A stretch of 64,000 bases of DNA from Brienomyrus brachyistius (taxonomy: Eukaryota > Chordata > Actinopteri > Osteoglossiformes > Mormyridae): the NCBI RefSeq assembly GCF_023856365.1, contig NC_064542.1:16406863-16470862 (forward strand). Direction: 5' to 3'. The position numbers and the translations under genes were made by a program. Shown piece by piece: positions 1 through 13,100 of this stretch. Position 1 is the stretch's first letter, and each line of letters starts with the position of its first letter. Below the pieces are notes generated by a model. That model did no database searches. It saw only the letters and a list, made by a program, of their open reading frames with translations, and was not told the DNA's origin.

Positions 1-1245
1 AAAACGATTTTATGCGACAGAATCTAGGAGAGGACTTGCGGGCAGGGAGACTGACAGGATATGGGCCGTCGGAGGGCAGCTGTAAGGGTATGAAGGATAA
101 GGGTGGCTTTGGGAGGTGGCGGCTATTCTTAGTGCCCTCCTTCTCCACTGGGGCCTCGCTACCCTGCTATTATCCTTTATATTAATGATGACGGAGCACA
201 TAGGGGCATGGATGCCACTTTAAGGGGAGTGGGGAGACCCGGGCAGGAGCCAGCACCCTGTTTGCACATTTATTTAGATGGGGAGGGGGGCTCTGTGCTC
301 CGGGAAGCCAGTCATCACTCTGTGGCAGACTGGCCGATCTCGTCCTGCTTCTCTCCAGTCGCTCACTTTCCTCCTCCCTTTGTCGCTTCGCTCGCAACTG
401 AAACAGCAACCGAGCCGCCAAGAGACGATTTATAGCTTTTAATTAATTACGTTGTTCTGAATTGATATTTACATATTGGAGCGAAAGTGAGTATTAATGA
501 CGGGCAACTACAATACAAAATGCCAATTACTGTATAAATAAATAAATGGAGGATAGCTCCTTAATTACATCTGGTGTTTGTTCTGATCTGTGCCGTGCTT
601 GTGTGCTGCCCCTTGTTAATTTCCCCCTTTCCCTCACCCCCACCAGATTACCGCTGTAGATGCCTCAGCTTGCCTCCCCCGTCGTAAGCAATTAATTTCT
701 CCATAGTTCACGTGCATCGACCGCTGCTGGATAACTGAAGGTGATCCTTTCAGATTTCTCTGGAAGGTGAATGACTCTGACCCGTGTCCCGAGGCTCGCA
801 GAAGGTATGCCAAAAAGCAGAAGAAACACCTCACTGAATAACTCAGCTAAATCAAACTAAATATTCTTTATTTATTGTAGAGTTTCTACAACAATTTCAC
901 CAATTATAGGGCAACTCTGCTGTCTCTATCTCCTTTGCCTAATGACACCCTTATGTCAACACCTCATAAGCACTTCATTGTTTTATGAAGATTTTACTAA
1001 ACTTGCCTTTCATATTACTGGGGACTTCTTTTTTACTTTCTTGGTGTTTTGTTGCACTGAAAAACGATCATATGTTCATATACTTTTTTTTTTTTTCTCC
1101 ATTTTGGCTCACTGACACATAAACACAACATGCAGTTTATTTGCAGTACAACAGAAAGCTAATAAAGGTAAAGATTCAGCCAGGAGGTTAACGGAGTGAA
1201 CCAGATGCAGTCCGGTCACAAATGTAAATGTGTGTTACTCTGCTG
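1..1245. other. Non-coding unique sequence
   Basis: No exon-like frame or recognisable repeat was found. The part around 425-560 is AT-rich with several TAAT/ATTA homeodomain-type cores and looks like unique, possibly conserved, non-coding DNA, but conservation cannot be judged from one sequence. A T-run lies at about 1084-1097. Confidence 0.5.
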
Positions 1246-1405
1246 AGATTCAAGATTCAAAGCGTTTATTGTCGTATGTACAGTAGAAATGTGCCTTTCT
1301 CTGTGCAATGAGATGCTTACTTTGCTGTTCACACAAAAATGCCGAGGTACAATATAATAGAAAAAAATAAATACTTTTAAGTGTAATGTGCAAAAGAGCT
1401 TAATG
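1246..1405. repeat. Probable interspersed repeat fragment
   Basis: The segment opens with a doubled AAGATTCAAGATTC-like start. It then reads GCGTTTATTGTCGTATGTAC and ATGAGATGCTTACTTTGC, followed by an A-rich end. This resembles a short interspersed repeat I know from many fish genomes, whose consensus has a 'TTTATTGTCATATG' start and an 'ATGAAATTCTTACTTTGC' middle. The family name is not certain. It has no coding capacity. Confidence 0.45.
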
Positions 1406-1566
1406 TACAAAAAAATTACAGTATGAGGTAGTATGGAACCTCAGCTGCTGAGGGGCAGAACTAAAGTCATATGTTTGACAGATCCGCTGTTTTAAGTGGA
1501 CGTTTGCAAAGTAGCTACTTACTGATGGTCAGGCACCACGGACACTCGTGTCGGGCTGATGTGTGT

Positions 1567-1685
1567 GGCAGTGGAATCGGGGATAGAAGGCAGTGGAATC
1601 GGGGATAGAAGGCAGTGGAATCGGGGATAGAAGGCAGTGGAATCGGGGATAGAAGGCAGTGGAATCGGGGATAGAAGGCAGTGGA
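1567..1685. repeat. 22-bp minisatellite, about 5.4 copies
   Basis: Five perfect head-to-tail copies of a 22-bp unit (GGCAGTGGAATCGGGGATAG plus AA) are followed by a 9-bp partial copy. The complete identity of the copies points to recent expansion. The minus-strand frames that read through it as a proline/serine-rich peptide are by-products. Confidence 0.95.
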
Positions 1686-3251
1686 CCAAACCACTGTGAG
1701 GGTGAAAAGGGACAGAATCTTTCAAAACTTAAAATTCCAAAAAATTGTTTTGCATTTGTAATTTGCATAAGTGCTTTCAATACATATTATTATATAATTT
1801 TTAATGACACACATGTAGTTAGGTTTACAGTATAATGATATATTGGAAGGATGGCCCTCATGAAGGGGGGGTCCTGACTCGCTGACCCCCTGGGATTCAC
1901 ATCTGGGCCCCCAACGGAGTCATCAGCGCATGAGCCCAGTGTACCGCATATAACCACTTTTGCCTCCTGTGCTGTTAGTCTAACCTTTAGTAGGTGTGTC
2001 ACAACTCTCAGCTATTCTCTCAGGTGTCATCTTCTGGAAGATACTATTTTGGCCAGGGAGGTGGTTCCGGCTGGGAGGGTGAGCGGCGAGCTCTCAGTCA
2101 CCAGCCACCCCACCGCAAACCCACTGGAACCAATCAGGCAAGCAGTGTGAAGTGGCTCCATCCGGCCATTGACTGCTGGTGCAGAACTCATCCAGTTGTA
2201 GGAGTCTCCAGTGCTGGATAAGCAGCTTTGAAGGAGCGCGAAGACGCGGCCTGGAGGTGGCTTGGATGCCACCGATACCAGGTGTCCTACCAAGGTGGGC
2301 CCTTACATGGTACAAATGTGACTGGAGTTTCGTGATGGGGATGCGTACCGAGTGAGGTGAGAACGTGCACCGGAACCTCACGGCAATAACAGAGCATGTT
2401 TGGATCCGTGTGTTTTCCAGTTGAAGGCCTCCAAAGCCTGGGCTAACTGCTGTTACACTGCACTAAGGGCTGGGATTATCTCCGGCACACTCACATCGCA
2501 TTCACATCGGCGTTTAATTAAGGACCATCAGATGGGGTGAGTCCTGGCACCATGCGCACATACAGCAGGTCCCCTAATTGCATTATGGGATGCAAACTGC
2601 TCCATCCCAGCCTTCCCGAGTGGTGCTCGTCTCTCCGGCTGCGAGCAGACGGTCTGGTGGAGGGGGGATGGTAGTCTCGCTTCCCTCCTGCCCCAGCTGA
2701 TCCCCTGAGCCGCGGGCCGCACCATGCTTGCTGCTCCATAGGTTGGACCTGTAATAGGAAGAGACAGCCAACCGCAGGAAGCCCTCCTCCCTCACCCCCA
2801 CCCTAAGGACCGCATGTGTCAATCCTGTCTGGACTGATGTACAGGGACCCATGCTCCCCTCGCCCACTAGAAGCAGCACGTCAACAAAACCTGGTCTTTG
2901 TCATTATTCATTGGGGTTCTGCCGGGAGGCCGCTTGTGTTTTCTGTCCATGGTGCTGCACATTAGCATCGTTCGGGTTTGGCGGGTTCCATTCAGACTGC
3001 ACCCTTTGTGGCACATTCGCCTGTCCTGCTCTCCGGTATTCACTCAGCCGACTCCCCTGACGCCTGGCGCTTGAGGAATAGAGCCGCGGAGATGATTTCT
3101 ATTTCAGGCGGTCCTCGGGGCCTGTGCAGTCAAGTCATTTTCAAAATGTGGGGTGGGGGTGGGGAGGGGCAGCGGGTCAAATAGCCAGTGTTTTGACAGG
3201 AAGCCATTTAGATGGTTAGATGGCTACACAGCTCCTCTTGCTAAGAGGCTG
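1686..3251. other. Non-coding unique sequence
   Basis: Several short open frames exist on both strands, but none has splice signals, a recognisable domain or composition different from the flanks. Nothing else was found. Confidence 0.5.
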
Positions 3252-4041
3252 AGGACAGCATGGGACAGCATGGGACAGTATGGGACAGCATGGGACAGCA
3301 TGGGACAGCATGGGACAGTACAGGACACCACGGGACAGTATGGGACACCACGGGACAGTATAGGACAGCATGGGACAGCATGGGACAGTATGGGACATCA
3401 CGGGACAGTATGGGACACCACGAGACACCACGGGACAGTACAGGACAGCACGGGACAGTATAGGACAGCACGGGACAGTATGGGACACCACGAGACACCA
3501 CGGGACAGTACAGGACAGCACGGGACAGTATAGGACAGCACGGGACAGTATGGGACAGCATGGGACACCACGGGACAGTATAGGACAGCACGGGACAGTA
3601 TAGGACAGCACGGGACAGTATGGGACACCACGAGACACCACGGGACAGTACAGGACAGCACGGGACAGTATAGGACAGCACGGGACAGTATGGGACAGCA
3701 TGGGACACCACGGGACAGTACAGGACAGCACGGGACAGTATGGGACACCACGAGACACCACGGGACAGTACAGGACAGCACGGGACAGTATAGGACAGCA
3801 CGGGACAGTATGGGACAGCATGGGACACCACGGGACAGTACAGGACAGCACGGGACAGCATGGGACACCACGGGACAGTACAGGACAGCATGGGACAGCA
3901 TGGGACACCACGGGACAGTACAGGACAGCACGGGACAGTATAGGACAGCATGGGACACCACGGGACAGTACAGGACAGCATGGGACACCACGGGACAGTA
4001 TGGGACACCACGGGACAGCACGAGACAGTACAGGACAGCAT
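3252..4041. repeat. 10-bp minisatellite, about 79 copies
   Basis: A degenerate 10-bp unit, GGGACAGCAT with variants GGGACAGTAT, GGGACACCAC and AGGACAGCAC, repeats for 790 bp. The variants occur in recurring blocks, so larger blocks have been copied as well as single units. Because 10 is not a multiple of 3 and the unit holds no stop codon in any phase, all six frames stay open. This explains the open frames of up to 293 codons on the minus strand, which are not genes. The period is close to one DNA helical turn. Confidence 0.97.
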
Positions 4042-4309
4042 TTCTTATATGAGTTATGAAATGTTTTGAAACTGATTTCAGTAACTACTTCTAACATCCC
4101 TGTCAGATCCTTGCTAATTAAGTCTTATACTTCCAAAAACCACCAATTCTAATCACTTTCAGAGGTAAAATTTTGCCAAACTGTTTCCCCACTTCTGAGC
4201 CAATTAAGCGCAGCGGTGTTTTTTTGGTTTAATTCTTGTTTATATTTTTAGTCTTGTTCAAAGCTTTGTTCCCGTTATCTAATTGTCTTTTCATGCGATT
4301 TGAAATGTG

Positions 4310-4480
4310 TGACTATGGCTGTATCCGAACTCCGGGGCTGCATCCTTCGACAGCTCCGGTCTATGAAGGCGTGTCCTTTATGGCTGCGTTCTTTGGAGGT
4401 TCAACACAAAGCGTTGTCAAGTGGGACAGTCTAGCCTTTGGATTATTTCCTATTTGTTTTACCAGCCGTTCCCCCCCTTG
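4310..4480. repeat. Possible old interspersed repeat fragment
   Basis: The phrases 'GGCTGTATCCGAACTC', 'GGCTGCATCCTTCGA' and 'GGCTGCGTTCTTTGGAGG' resemble a degenerate fish interspersed repeat with serial 'GGCTGCRTCCTT' motifs. Recognition is from memory of the motif style only. Confidence 0.3.
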
Positions 4481-7400
4481 AGTCACGCTCCTGTAAGTGC
4501 CGCTCCTGTCGCCTAACCAGAACACACCCGCTTTACTTTACTCTGCACAGAGAATCTTATATGTTGCACTGTGAAGGATCCCTCAGGTTCAGGCCTTAGA
4601 AGGATGCCGTCCCTGAAATGGAGGAACCTTGTCGCACCACTATGACACTTTCGGTCTTTGAATGCTGCCACAGAAAGATGCCTTGAGTGATTCTTTGCCT
4701 CCGCAGCCATGCATTTATAAACGTACAATGCTTGGCTTGTCAAACATTAACTCTGCTTAATATGGTTATTGTGTAGCGTATTATGGATTACTGGTATGTA
4801 AGATGATGCGGCCAAGTGATGGAGATAGCTTTCATTTTAGTTGCGATTATCATGAGATGCAGAAAGTAAATCAGGGCTACAGACTGCATGATATGCGACC
4901 ATTTATTGCGAGTGTGTGAGTTAAAAGTTCATGTGGTCGCATCTGTGTGAGTGTACGATAGTCATTAGGATGGTTCGCACTGGCAGGAGTACTGCGTTAA
5001 TGAGGTGCGTTAAAGTTTATTTTTCTTTCTTCTATAATGTGTCATTTTTTGAGTTGGACACTCCCTACCTGCACTCTGGAGTATGTACATGTATGGGGAC
5101 CGACAAAACAATCCCTGGCAGTGGCGTTAACGTGTTCCAAAAATAAAGAGGGTATAGGTGATAAGAAAAAATGAAAAGGAAGAGGGAAGGGAGAGCCAAA
5201 GAGAGGTGCCCAGTTGGAGTGGGTGCATGACGGTGTCTATAGTTAAGCATTGCAATGAACAATGAATCGAGAGACTAAGTGAGTCTGGGTTTGCATGTGT
5301 TCTGGGTAAAAGCCAAAATGCAGGCCTTTAATGACCTCTTGGGCCCAGCATTCAGTAGTATGTCTGTCTGCAGAGAGGATGTCGGCCACGATGAGAGGTT
5401 CACCTACCGCCGGCGTTCATGTGTCTGGTGACTCTTCCTATGAAGTCAGTAGACAGATTGTTTTTTCCGAATAAAGGTGTGAACAGCAACAACTTCATTC
5501 TTTTATTTGGATTTATGGTAACATTTTGTTTGTCTGCTATGGCTACTATAAACCAATCAGAAAAATCGATTATTTTCAGTCGCTGTAGTGTGGACTGGTA
5601 GTTAACCTAAACTAAGACCACTCGAATACAATGTGGAAAGTCAGGATTATACTGTAACAACTAGGGCGCAAAACAAATCAGCAAGAGTTTCCGCTACTCA
5701 TTACAGCATTAATAATCCATTGATTATATTATCAGTTAAATACGCAGGGCCAGAAATGGTGGAATAGGGTTCACAATATAATGATTAGGAATTGTTTAAG
5801 ACAGAGCAAAAGGGGGGATTTGCTCTGTAGGTAAGTTTTAATCTTCAGTTTTGCGATACAAATGAAGACTGACCCTCTGGTTTACTGAGCTGCTGTTGGT
5901 GCAAACCAGGTGCATTTAAAAATGATTTTTGTAGGCGCCCAGCAAAACACCTGGCTTTTGTTTTTCTTTGTTTGTTTTATTTACAATTGTGAAGAATGAA
6001 AAGATGCTCATGTGATAAAGTCAAAGTACAAGAGCGATTATCGCCTGGCATTTCTGATGTAATTTCCCTGTTCTGGGGAACGAGGCTCCCTTGCCTCATA
6101 GCCTTCCCTAGCAATTAGTGAGCGAGGTCAGTTGGCTAATTGGCCATTGATCCGGAAGTATCCGCCCATTCCTCAGGGTGCTCTCCCAGTTGCTGCCACA
6201 TGGATCTATCGTGGACCTGCTTTCTCTGAGCAGAGGCTGTTTTTAATTGATGAGAAGTAGATGCCAGACCTCTCTGTGGGACCTCCTGTTTAATGGTGAA
6301 ATACGACTGAATGAAGAGGGTGATTTCAAAGAAACAGACACGTAGATTTTGTATCTGTTGTTTTGTGCAGTGTTCATCTGTGTTAAAAAACCTTCGTGTT
6401 GTTTTAAAACTATGATGTTATATTCGTAAATATGGTAGCTTACCAATTTCAAAGCCTCTCCCACTGTAAGTTCACCCTAGTGTTTGCAGGAATCGTGTGT
6501 TTCAGCGATGTATTTTTTGAATTCACCACTAGCACACCTTGTATAGCTAATCAGTATCTCACTGACTTTTTTAAATTAGTTTAATTAATTAATTAAGTGA
6601 GCTGGTGGTGTATTGATCGAATACATGGAGTGATTGTGGTGCTACTCAATGGAGGTTTTGGAACTGAAGCAGTGTTCTTCAAGTCATCCAAGAAGATATC
6701 AGTAACTTATGAGAACATCAGAAAGTATATAGAGAATATATCAGAATATATATGTTAGTTTTTATTGTTACTGTTAATTCACCTGTTCTAATGTTAAGTT
6801 GTGTTTTCCATCTGAGCAATAAACCCCTCCCACCCAGATAAATAGCTTTAAACATTTCCTTTGACCGCCTAAGATTTCTGTGTAGTGCCGTATAATATTT
6901 CTATAACTGAATTTCCACCCATAGTTAAGAGAATCGGTGTGTTTTCAGCGACCGCTGGCATTCCCTGCAGGGTGACCTGAGCTCGACTCTATACCTGATA
7001 GGCGGTTGGAAGCTGGTTGTTAGTGTGTTTGTTAGGATTTTCTTTCATTTAAAATCTTCGCCATAATTCTCTTGAGCATTCAATCCTGCAGCCGCACATC
7101 ATCATGCAAATTTTTTCTTCATGCATCTGATGCTAATTACTAAATATCTAATTAGCTGTTGGCAGTTAATCACTCCTGGGGCGGTTAGACTCTGGCGTTT
7201 AGATGGGGGGGGCTGTAGCCGATCGGTGCTCTATTATCTGGCCATGGCATAGGGGGTAATGGAGGAGGGGAGTTTTCTCCCCACACAGCTTGACAAGCTT
7301 GCATGTCATCAGGCTCCTCATCCTGCTTCACACATTTTGTGTTCTGCTGGGGTAGGAGGTTTCCGTGAGATTTGGTGCCCAATCCTTGTGAGTTACCATA

Positions 7401-9559
7401 GATTAATTAGGGTGAAGCTTGCTCCTTCAGGCACGAGCCCCCCAGGTGTCTCTGACCTCTTGAGAGGGGTGCAGGTTATGGTGTGCCTGCATGCTAACTT
7501 AACCTAATAGGAATTCAGAATTTAACTAGTCTATGCTGGGTTAGATTTTGACTAATCTGGACCCCTATGTCCTTGCAAACCTTATTTGTATTGCTGGTCT
7601 GACTATGCTCTCCCATTTCCACCATTCTTCTCAATGTGGTGAAACCAAAATATCTTGTCATTGTGTTGATTGAGCCTGGCCACTTTTGTCCTGCCTCCTA
7701 GAGGGAACAGCAAGAGCGGTCAAGCTCCAGATGGATGTAAACGGCTGTTTGATCATCCACCGTCTCGCCCGGCGCTTGCGATTCCCCCTGGGGTAGTGGG
7801 TGGAGTGACAGGTGGGCTGCCTGCTGATCGCTTGGCCGATCGGCACGGCTCAGTTGGTGAGGAGCTAATTTCCAAAGACCCTTCCAGAACCCCTGGCAAT
7901 TATCCCCGCCTCCTCCTCCAATCCCCGCCATCAAAGCCATTGCACTTGACTGACCAGTAGGCGTCTCTCTTTTCCAAAAGCTCCCTCTAAGCATGGTCAC
8001 CCACCATCATGCCTCAATCATTTCCTGCTTCCTCTCATGGATACAACGTTTTACTCTTGTTTGCTGGATTGCAAAAAAAAACCAGAAAACATTCAAGTAC
8101 CAACCATCAGCTACACTAATGTCCGGTTACCAGCGTCCCTCTTAAGCCACAGACTTCACCATCCCAAATTCTCCCTCCCGCTTGCAGTCTTCTTTATCCT
8201 GGTGGTCCTCTTCTGCAGAAAGACTGACTTCCCTGCCCTTCTCTCTGGGGGGTTTCACACAAAAGATTAACCAGTCTGATCTTAAGCTTTCACTGGGTGA
8301 CTAATAGTCACATTGAACCTGTGGTTCCCCCACTTTCAGCTTACCCATCATCTCCATCACTTGCAATGGGAAACAGCTAAGCAGATCGTACTTTTCTATT
8401 ATAGACCAACCAGCACCAACGGTTGAGTTTGCTGTGTAGCCCATCCTTTCCTCCCCCTCAGTGGCCTTTCCTGATGGCTCTCTACAGTCCTCCCATCCTC
8501 TCAAGTCCTCTTCCAATTTTCCTTTCCAGGCCATTCACCACAGAGAAGTGCAGTGAGGTAAGGGCTTTATGCTCATGTTAATAGTATCCCGCAGACGCAC
8601 TGCAGGTCGGTAATCCGGTGGTAAACTGTAACGTGAAAACGCTTCAACGTGTCTCGTTTCATGGGATGTGACGGCATGCTGGAGAGGGCGTCAGGCTCAC
8701 GGCTTTCTGGCACCTGTCCTGTCAGCCCGGGAGCAGCTCTCCTGTACCTTCCGGATTGCTCATGGCGCAAGCCGGCTCTGATGATCCCCCGGCTCGCACT
8801 GAAAAGGCGGGAATGTCCGACCGGGTCTGGACAAGCACCGGAAAATCAAGAGAGGCTGCCATCTCCCTGCCAAGTCTGCCACCGGCGCCCAGAGAAGAGA
8901 AAGCGAGCCGATGCCACGTGCTAGCAGACAAATTCCACCTCTCTGCTTGCTGTCAACACTCTCCATTCTGGACACCAGGCTGATCTGCTAAATATAAACC
9001 CATGGACCTGGAGAGTGCTCTGGGTTCTAGCCTAGAAAATATGGAAGCGAATGCGAGTCCAGGGTCATAAGAGCAGGAAGTGCCCCCCCCCACCCCCCGT
9101 GGCCCCCTCCTGTTTGGGCATCTCGTTGTCCATGTGGCAGCTTGGAGACATGCCCTTCTGAGAGCACTCAGATTGATGAGGAAACGCCAGGGTTTGTGGG
9201 GGGACACGGGGGCGGTGGGAGCTTGTACAGCCCGGCTGCCTGGGCCTGCATGGTGATCGGGTTCCGGCTCCACCTGACATCCCTGACTCTGTTCGGGTTG
9301 TGGCCCATTTTGCTGGTTTCCATGGTGCCTCCTCCTCATCATCATCACTAAGCACTGTTTAGAAATACCAATCCACATGTAGACTATAACACAATTTGGC
9401 ACTGGGTGTTGGGCAACAAAAACTAACCAGATTATGGTCCCTTGACCTCCCAGATTTTGTCACAGAAAGACGCGAGCATCACCTGGACGAAACAACGATA
9501 TCCTTGCGCGCTGATGGGTGTGATGTGTCCTGATGCGAATGCAAATGTGCTGCATCACA
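4481..9559. other. Non-coding unique sequence, likely intron or intergenic
   Basis: No exon with convincing splice sites and a recognisable protein was found. The stretch is mostly unique. AT-rich parts near 6090-6140 and 6570-6610 carry ATTAG/TTAATTAA cores. The more CpG-rich part at 8640-9330 gives overlapping open frames on both strands, which is expected from composition and not from genes. Confidence 0.45.
7085..7170. promoter_or_regulatory. Candidate conserved non-coding element
   Basis: This AT-rich unique segment contains an octamer-like ATGCAAAT core and several homeodomain-type cores (GCTAATTAC, CTAATTAG, GTTAATC) within about 80 bp. Such clusters are typical of developmental enhancers, but no conservation data are available here. 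Confidence 0.25.
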
Positions 9560-10139
9560 TTTCAGTGGTGCTGTCGAATTGCCCAGCCCTCCCTGTCCCT
9601 CCTGCTCTGTGCTCTCCTCTCTGCATTTGACGAACACGCCTTGTCACATTCCAATGATTCGCCTGCCCCCCCTTTCCTGCGCATTGCCTCTCTCTCTCCA
9701 GTCTCTCTCCCCCTCCTCCCTCCCACCCTGTCTCACACGCTCTCCCTGCCTCTCCTCGTCTCCCTCGCCGTCGCCGTAGTCAGAATGTGCCGGCTCTAGC
9801 AGCATCCGCTGCGTACAGCTCGGGATGCAGTGCCCGGACCTCCTTCAGTTCTTGGTCCCGGTCAGAGGCTGACAGGATCTCCTACTCATTCAGAGCCCCA
9901 TGCCATCGCTCCTCCCCCCTCCCCTGCTTCCCTTTCTCTGTCTTGGCTTGCCTCCGTCAGCTAGAGAAAGAGAGCAGAGAGGCAGGCGAAGGCGAGAGTT
10001 GCGAGTATTGATTTGAACTTGTCTAGGAAGACCGCTGCGGGCAGGGCCACTGTCCCGCCCCCGGCACAGAGGCTATTCTGACTCCGCTCCCCCTACCCCG
10101 CATGCCGGACTTGCTTGGCCGGAGCAACGCGGGACAAAT
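9560..10139 (+). promoter_or_regulatory. Candidate promoter and 5' UTR of alternative first exon A
   Basis: A long pyrimidine-rich tract (about 9660-9780), a burst of CpGs and a GC-rich leader precede a consensus splice donor at 10189. This is the usual look of a TATA-less vertebrate promoter and 5' UTR. No TATA box is evident and the transcription start cannot be fixed. At least two short upstream ORFs, starting at 9785 and 9825, end before the candidate start codon. An ATG at 10102 opens a frame that reaches the donor in phase 0. The downstream teneurin exon shows the same strand and a compatible phase, which is the main reason to link them. It could instead be an unrelated CpG-rich sequence with a chance donor. 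Confidence 0.4.
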
Positions 10140-10188
10140 ATGCATCACCTGGGCATCAACCGGGCAAAGGCACTCCCCAGCGAGTCAG
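10140..10188 (+). CDS. Candidate alternative first coding exon A of a teneurin
   Basis: The ATG at 10140 opens 16 codons (MHHLGINRAKALPSES) plus one base, ending at a strong donor (TCAG followed by GTAAGG, intron from 10189). The start context has A at -3 but C at +4, so it is moderate. The donor is in phase 1, which is what the teneurin exon at 53474 requires at its acceptor. The resulting protein would have a short, different N-terminus in place of the usual teneurin start. I do not recognise the 16 residues. The competing ATG at 10102 would give phase 0 instead. The link to the teneurin exon 43 kb downstream is inference. Transcript evidence would decide, and this may be only a 5' UTR exon. 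Confidence 0.35.
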
Positions 10189-13100
10189 GTAAGGCTGGCG
10201 GTTCACTGCTTGTACCCTTTACGGGACCTAGGAGGTAGGGGGGATGGGGTGCCCTAACAATTCTGCTCTTGCTAAAACAATTTGAAAAAGGAAGTTAAAT
10301 GTGGTTTGTAGTGTCCGAGATGCCTGCAGTGGCATGCGAAAAAAGGCAGGTCGTCTGGTCGGTGGGATCGCCGTGGCTATTCAGTGTGCACACGCAGGAG
10401 CGGAGGTGTGAGAAGGAGGGAGTCACTGGCAACCCGCTTGTTTGAAAGGGCTCCTGCCTGGCAGTAACGGTAATGACTCTGACAGGAGGCTGACAGTATC
10501 GCGCGGTGTGTGCTGGTTTTTCTTTTTTGTTTTTTTGCTTTGTTGTTCTCTCAGTAATTTGGTACAGGGGTGCCGTACTTGTTCCTCCTCCTGCTTAAAA
10601 TCTGCTTTTTTGGGGATTTAATGTTGTTTCTGTGAAGAGTTGGATGGAGAAATTCGCTCTCTGCGGATGCTGCAGATTAAACTGTTGAATGTCGGTAAAT
10701 TCACACATCTTGTTCTGCATGTTCGTGAAGGCATAGTTTCTGAGGTTGTTAAATTAGACCCCCCTCCCGGCTTACAAAGGGACTATAACTCCCAGAATTC
10801 TCTCCCCAGTGTGTATAGTTGTCAACCACATGTTACCGGGAGAGAATGTCTGGTGGCTTCCGTAACATCCCAGCATTCCTGTGTGATCTAGCCGGCCGGG
10901 GAACATGAGCATGGAACGAGCCGGTTCCTCATGTCTGATCGGGGAAAAAAAAATAAGAATGTTTTGCACAGTCGGAACAAATTCGTCTGCGGTTGACTTA
11001 TTGAGATCGACAGCATCAGAGGTTCCCATGGAGACATATTGACTGAAAGATGTGGCTGGCATTTTGTGTAGATGAATTCTCCACGCAGTCTACCAGGCTT
11101 GGCTCAGAAAACCTTTCCATTTGCTGTTTCTCTTGGGGCTTGTCTGGTGTGACGAGGCAGTGCTTAACCCCACAGAGTGCTAGGGGCGAGGCTGTGGCAT
11201 TGAAGGAGAGCTTTATACCTGGGGTAGCCCACGAAACACATGGCAGGCCTTCCCGCTTAAATCATAGCCATTCCGCCGCATAAATGAAGGCTGAAGGTGG
11301 GCGAGACCAAGGCTCTCTTGGGCACGGTTGCCTGGGGACTCTTTTCTGTTATTCTACACTCATCTGCACGCGGCTTTCCTGCACAAAGGGGTCATCCTGC
11401 TGGGGGAGACTTGAGAGGAGAGAGAGGGATGAGATAAAAAGAATAAAAGGAGTAATGAAACTGTGGAGAAGTGTGGATCTAGCCTGTGATTCCAGCTGCT
11501 TCATCCAAATAAATCCCTCTCAGATTTCCTGCAAAGCTGGGAGGTTGTTAGGTCCCAAAGCAGCCTCTCTATTGCTGTAGCTTTATTTCTTCCCGCTGGT
11601 TGCATGTCTTTACACATACAGCTAGTCTCACCATGTGGCAAGATGTGTGTGTGTTCACACATACTGCCTCGTGCCTGCAGACATGACACATGTATTCAGA
11701 CAGCCCTGTTTTGGATATCACTGTAGGGCCTTGAGGAGGCACGGAGGGAAAAGTAATGGGAGTGCCACTTGTTTGAACAAGTAGTCTTTCCTTGCCTGTT
11801 CTGTTCACTCAGCTGGTGTCTTAGCAGGTTTAGTCAGACAGGCATGTGCAAAAAAGAAGGCCAGGAGCCAAATGAGCAGCTTTTTGGGGCTCCTTACAAT
11901 CAGACAGGAGGTGTAGCTGTATTCCCATGGGCCTGCAGATCTCCAACAGGCGGCTGTAGGGTTTCCATCTGTGTGCTGTGTACCTTTTAACAACAGTATT
12001 GGAGGGCCAGTAAAAATATAGCTGAGTGTGCAGATTCGTGCTGGCAGAACTAGTAAAATAAATAGTGTTATAATAATATATCAGAGTTATTTGGTGGGGA
12101 AGAGTGCCCTTTGGGCTTGCCCTGCATGTACTGTGGCCCCCTAGTTCACACCTTCACCCACGTGATCCAAGAATCCCCCCCCCCCGTGCACGTGCCGATC
12201 CGATGTGTAATTCAGTGCGTCCACTCACGGCCACGTGCTGAATGGCTGACGGTGCTGCCACTTCCTTTGTGAATTGAACAGAAGAGATTTTAATTGAAAA
12301 TATAGATTCCATTAACCCGGCAGCCCAGGGCGGCTCATTAGCATCTCATTAGAAGCGAGTGGAGTTAAGCAGGGGACACTCCTCCGTTGTTTTACAAAGG
12401 TGACAATTCATTGTCTGCAGGGTCCACAGTCTGATATCATGCATGTCCTCAGCAGCGTCCTGGAGGATTTTATTCTGTGAAAACTTTGCAGAGATGCCGG
12501 GTTATGAGGCGCTGGAGCTCGTACACACAGCAGATGTGCGTTCTCAAGCGCTGTTGACCTTCTTAGTAATGAGGCTGACAAGGATTTCATTTTGAATGCC
12601 TCACATGCACAGCCCCCTTTCCTTCCCCGCCTGTCCACCCAGAACACACACGCACGCATGCAGACACACACAGAGACAGACATGCATGCCTGCAAACCTT
12701 CCCTGGTGGTGAAGGGGGGGGCAGGGGGGTCCATTGCGTCGCCACTGAGACACTGCAAGTCCATCCTCCCTGACAGGCAGTGACAAGCAAGCACAGGCTT
12801 GCTAGCCAGGTAGTAGTCGTCGCGAAAGCAAGCAAGTGGTCTGACCATCTTAGCATTTCTAACGGTTGTGCCATGACCAAGCTGTTGCCACAGTGTGGCA
12901 GAATGAGCTGTCCTGAACAGCCCGTACCTTGTTAATCGAACATCGTATTACATATGCAGAAATGGAAATGTGCGCTGTGTGAAATGTGTATAATTAAGGA
13001 TTACTTGGTGATAGTTCTGCTGCAATGTCCCCAGCTACTCTCCAGCTCTGCGAGGTACAAGCGGCCCGCTCGTTGCAACAGCATTACTTCCACCCTCTTG

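Noticed and set aside
3216..4097. 293-codon open frame on the minus strand, cysteine/valine/proline-rich
   Set aside because: It is the translation of the 10-bp minisatellite. All six frames of that repeat are open, and no domain or splice signal is present.
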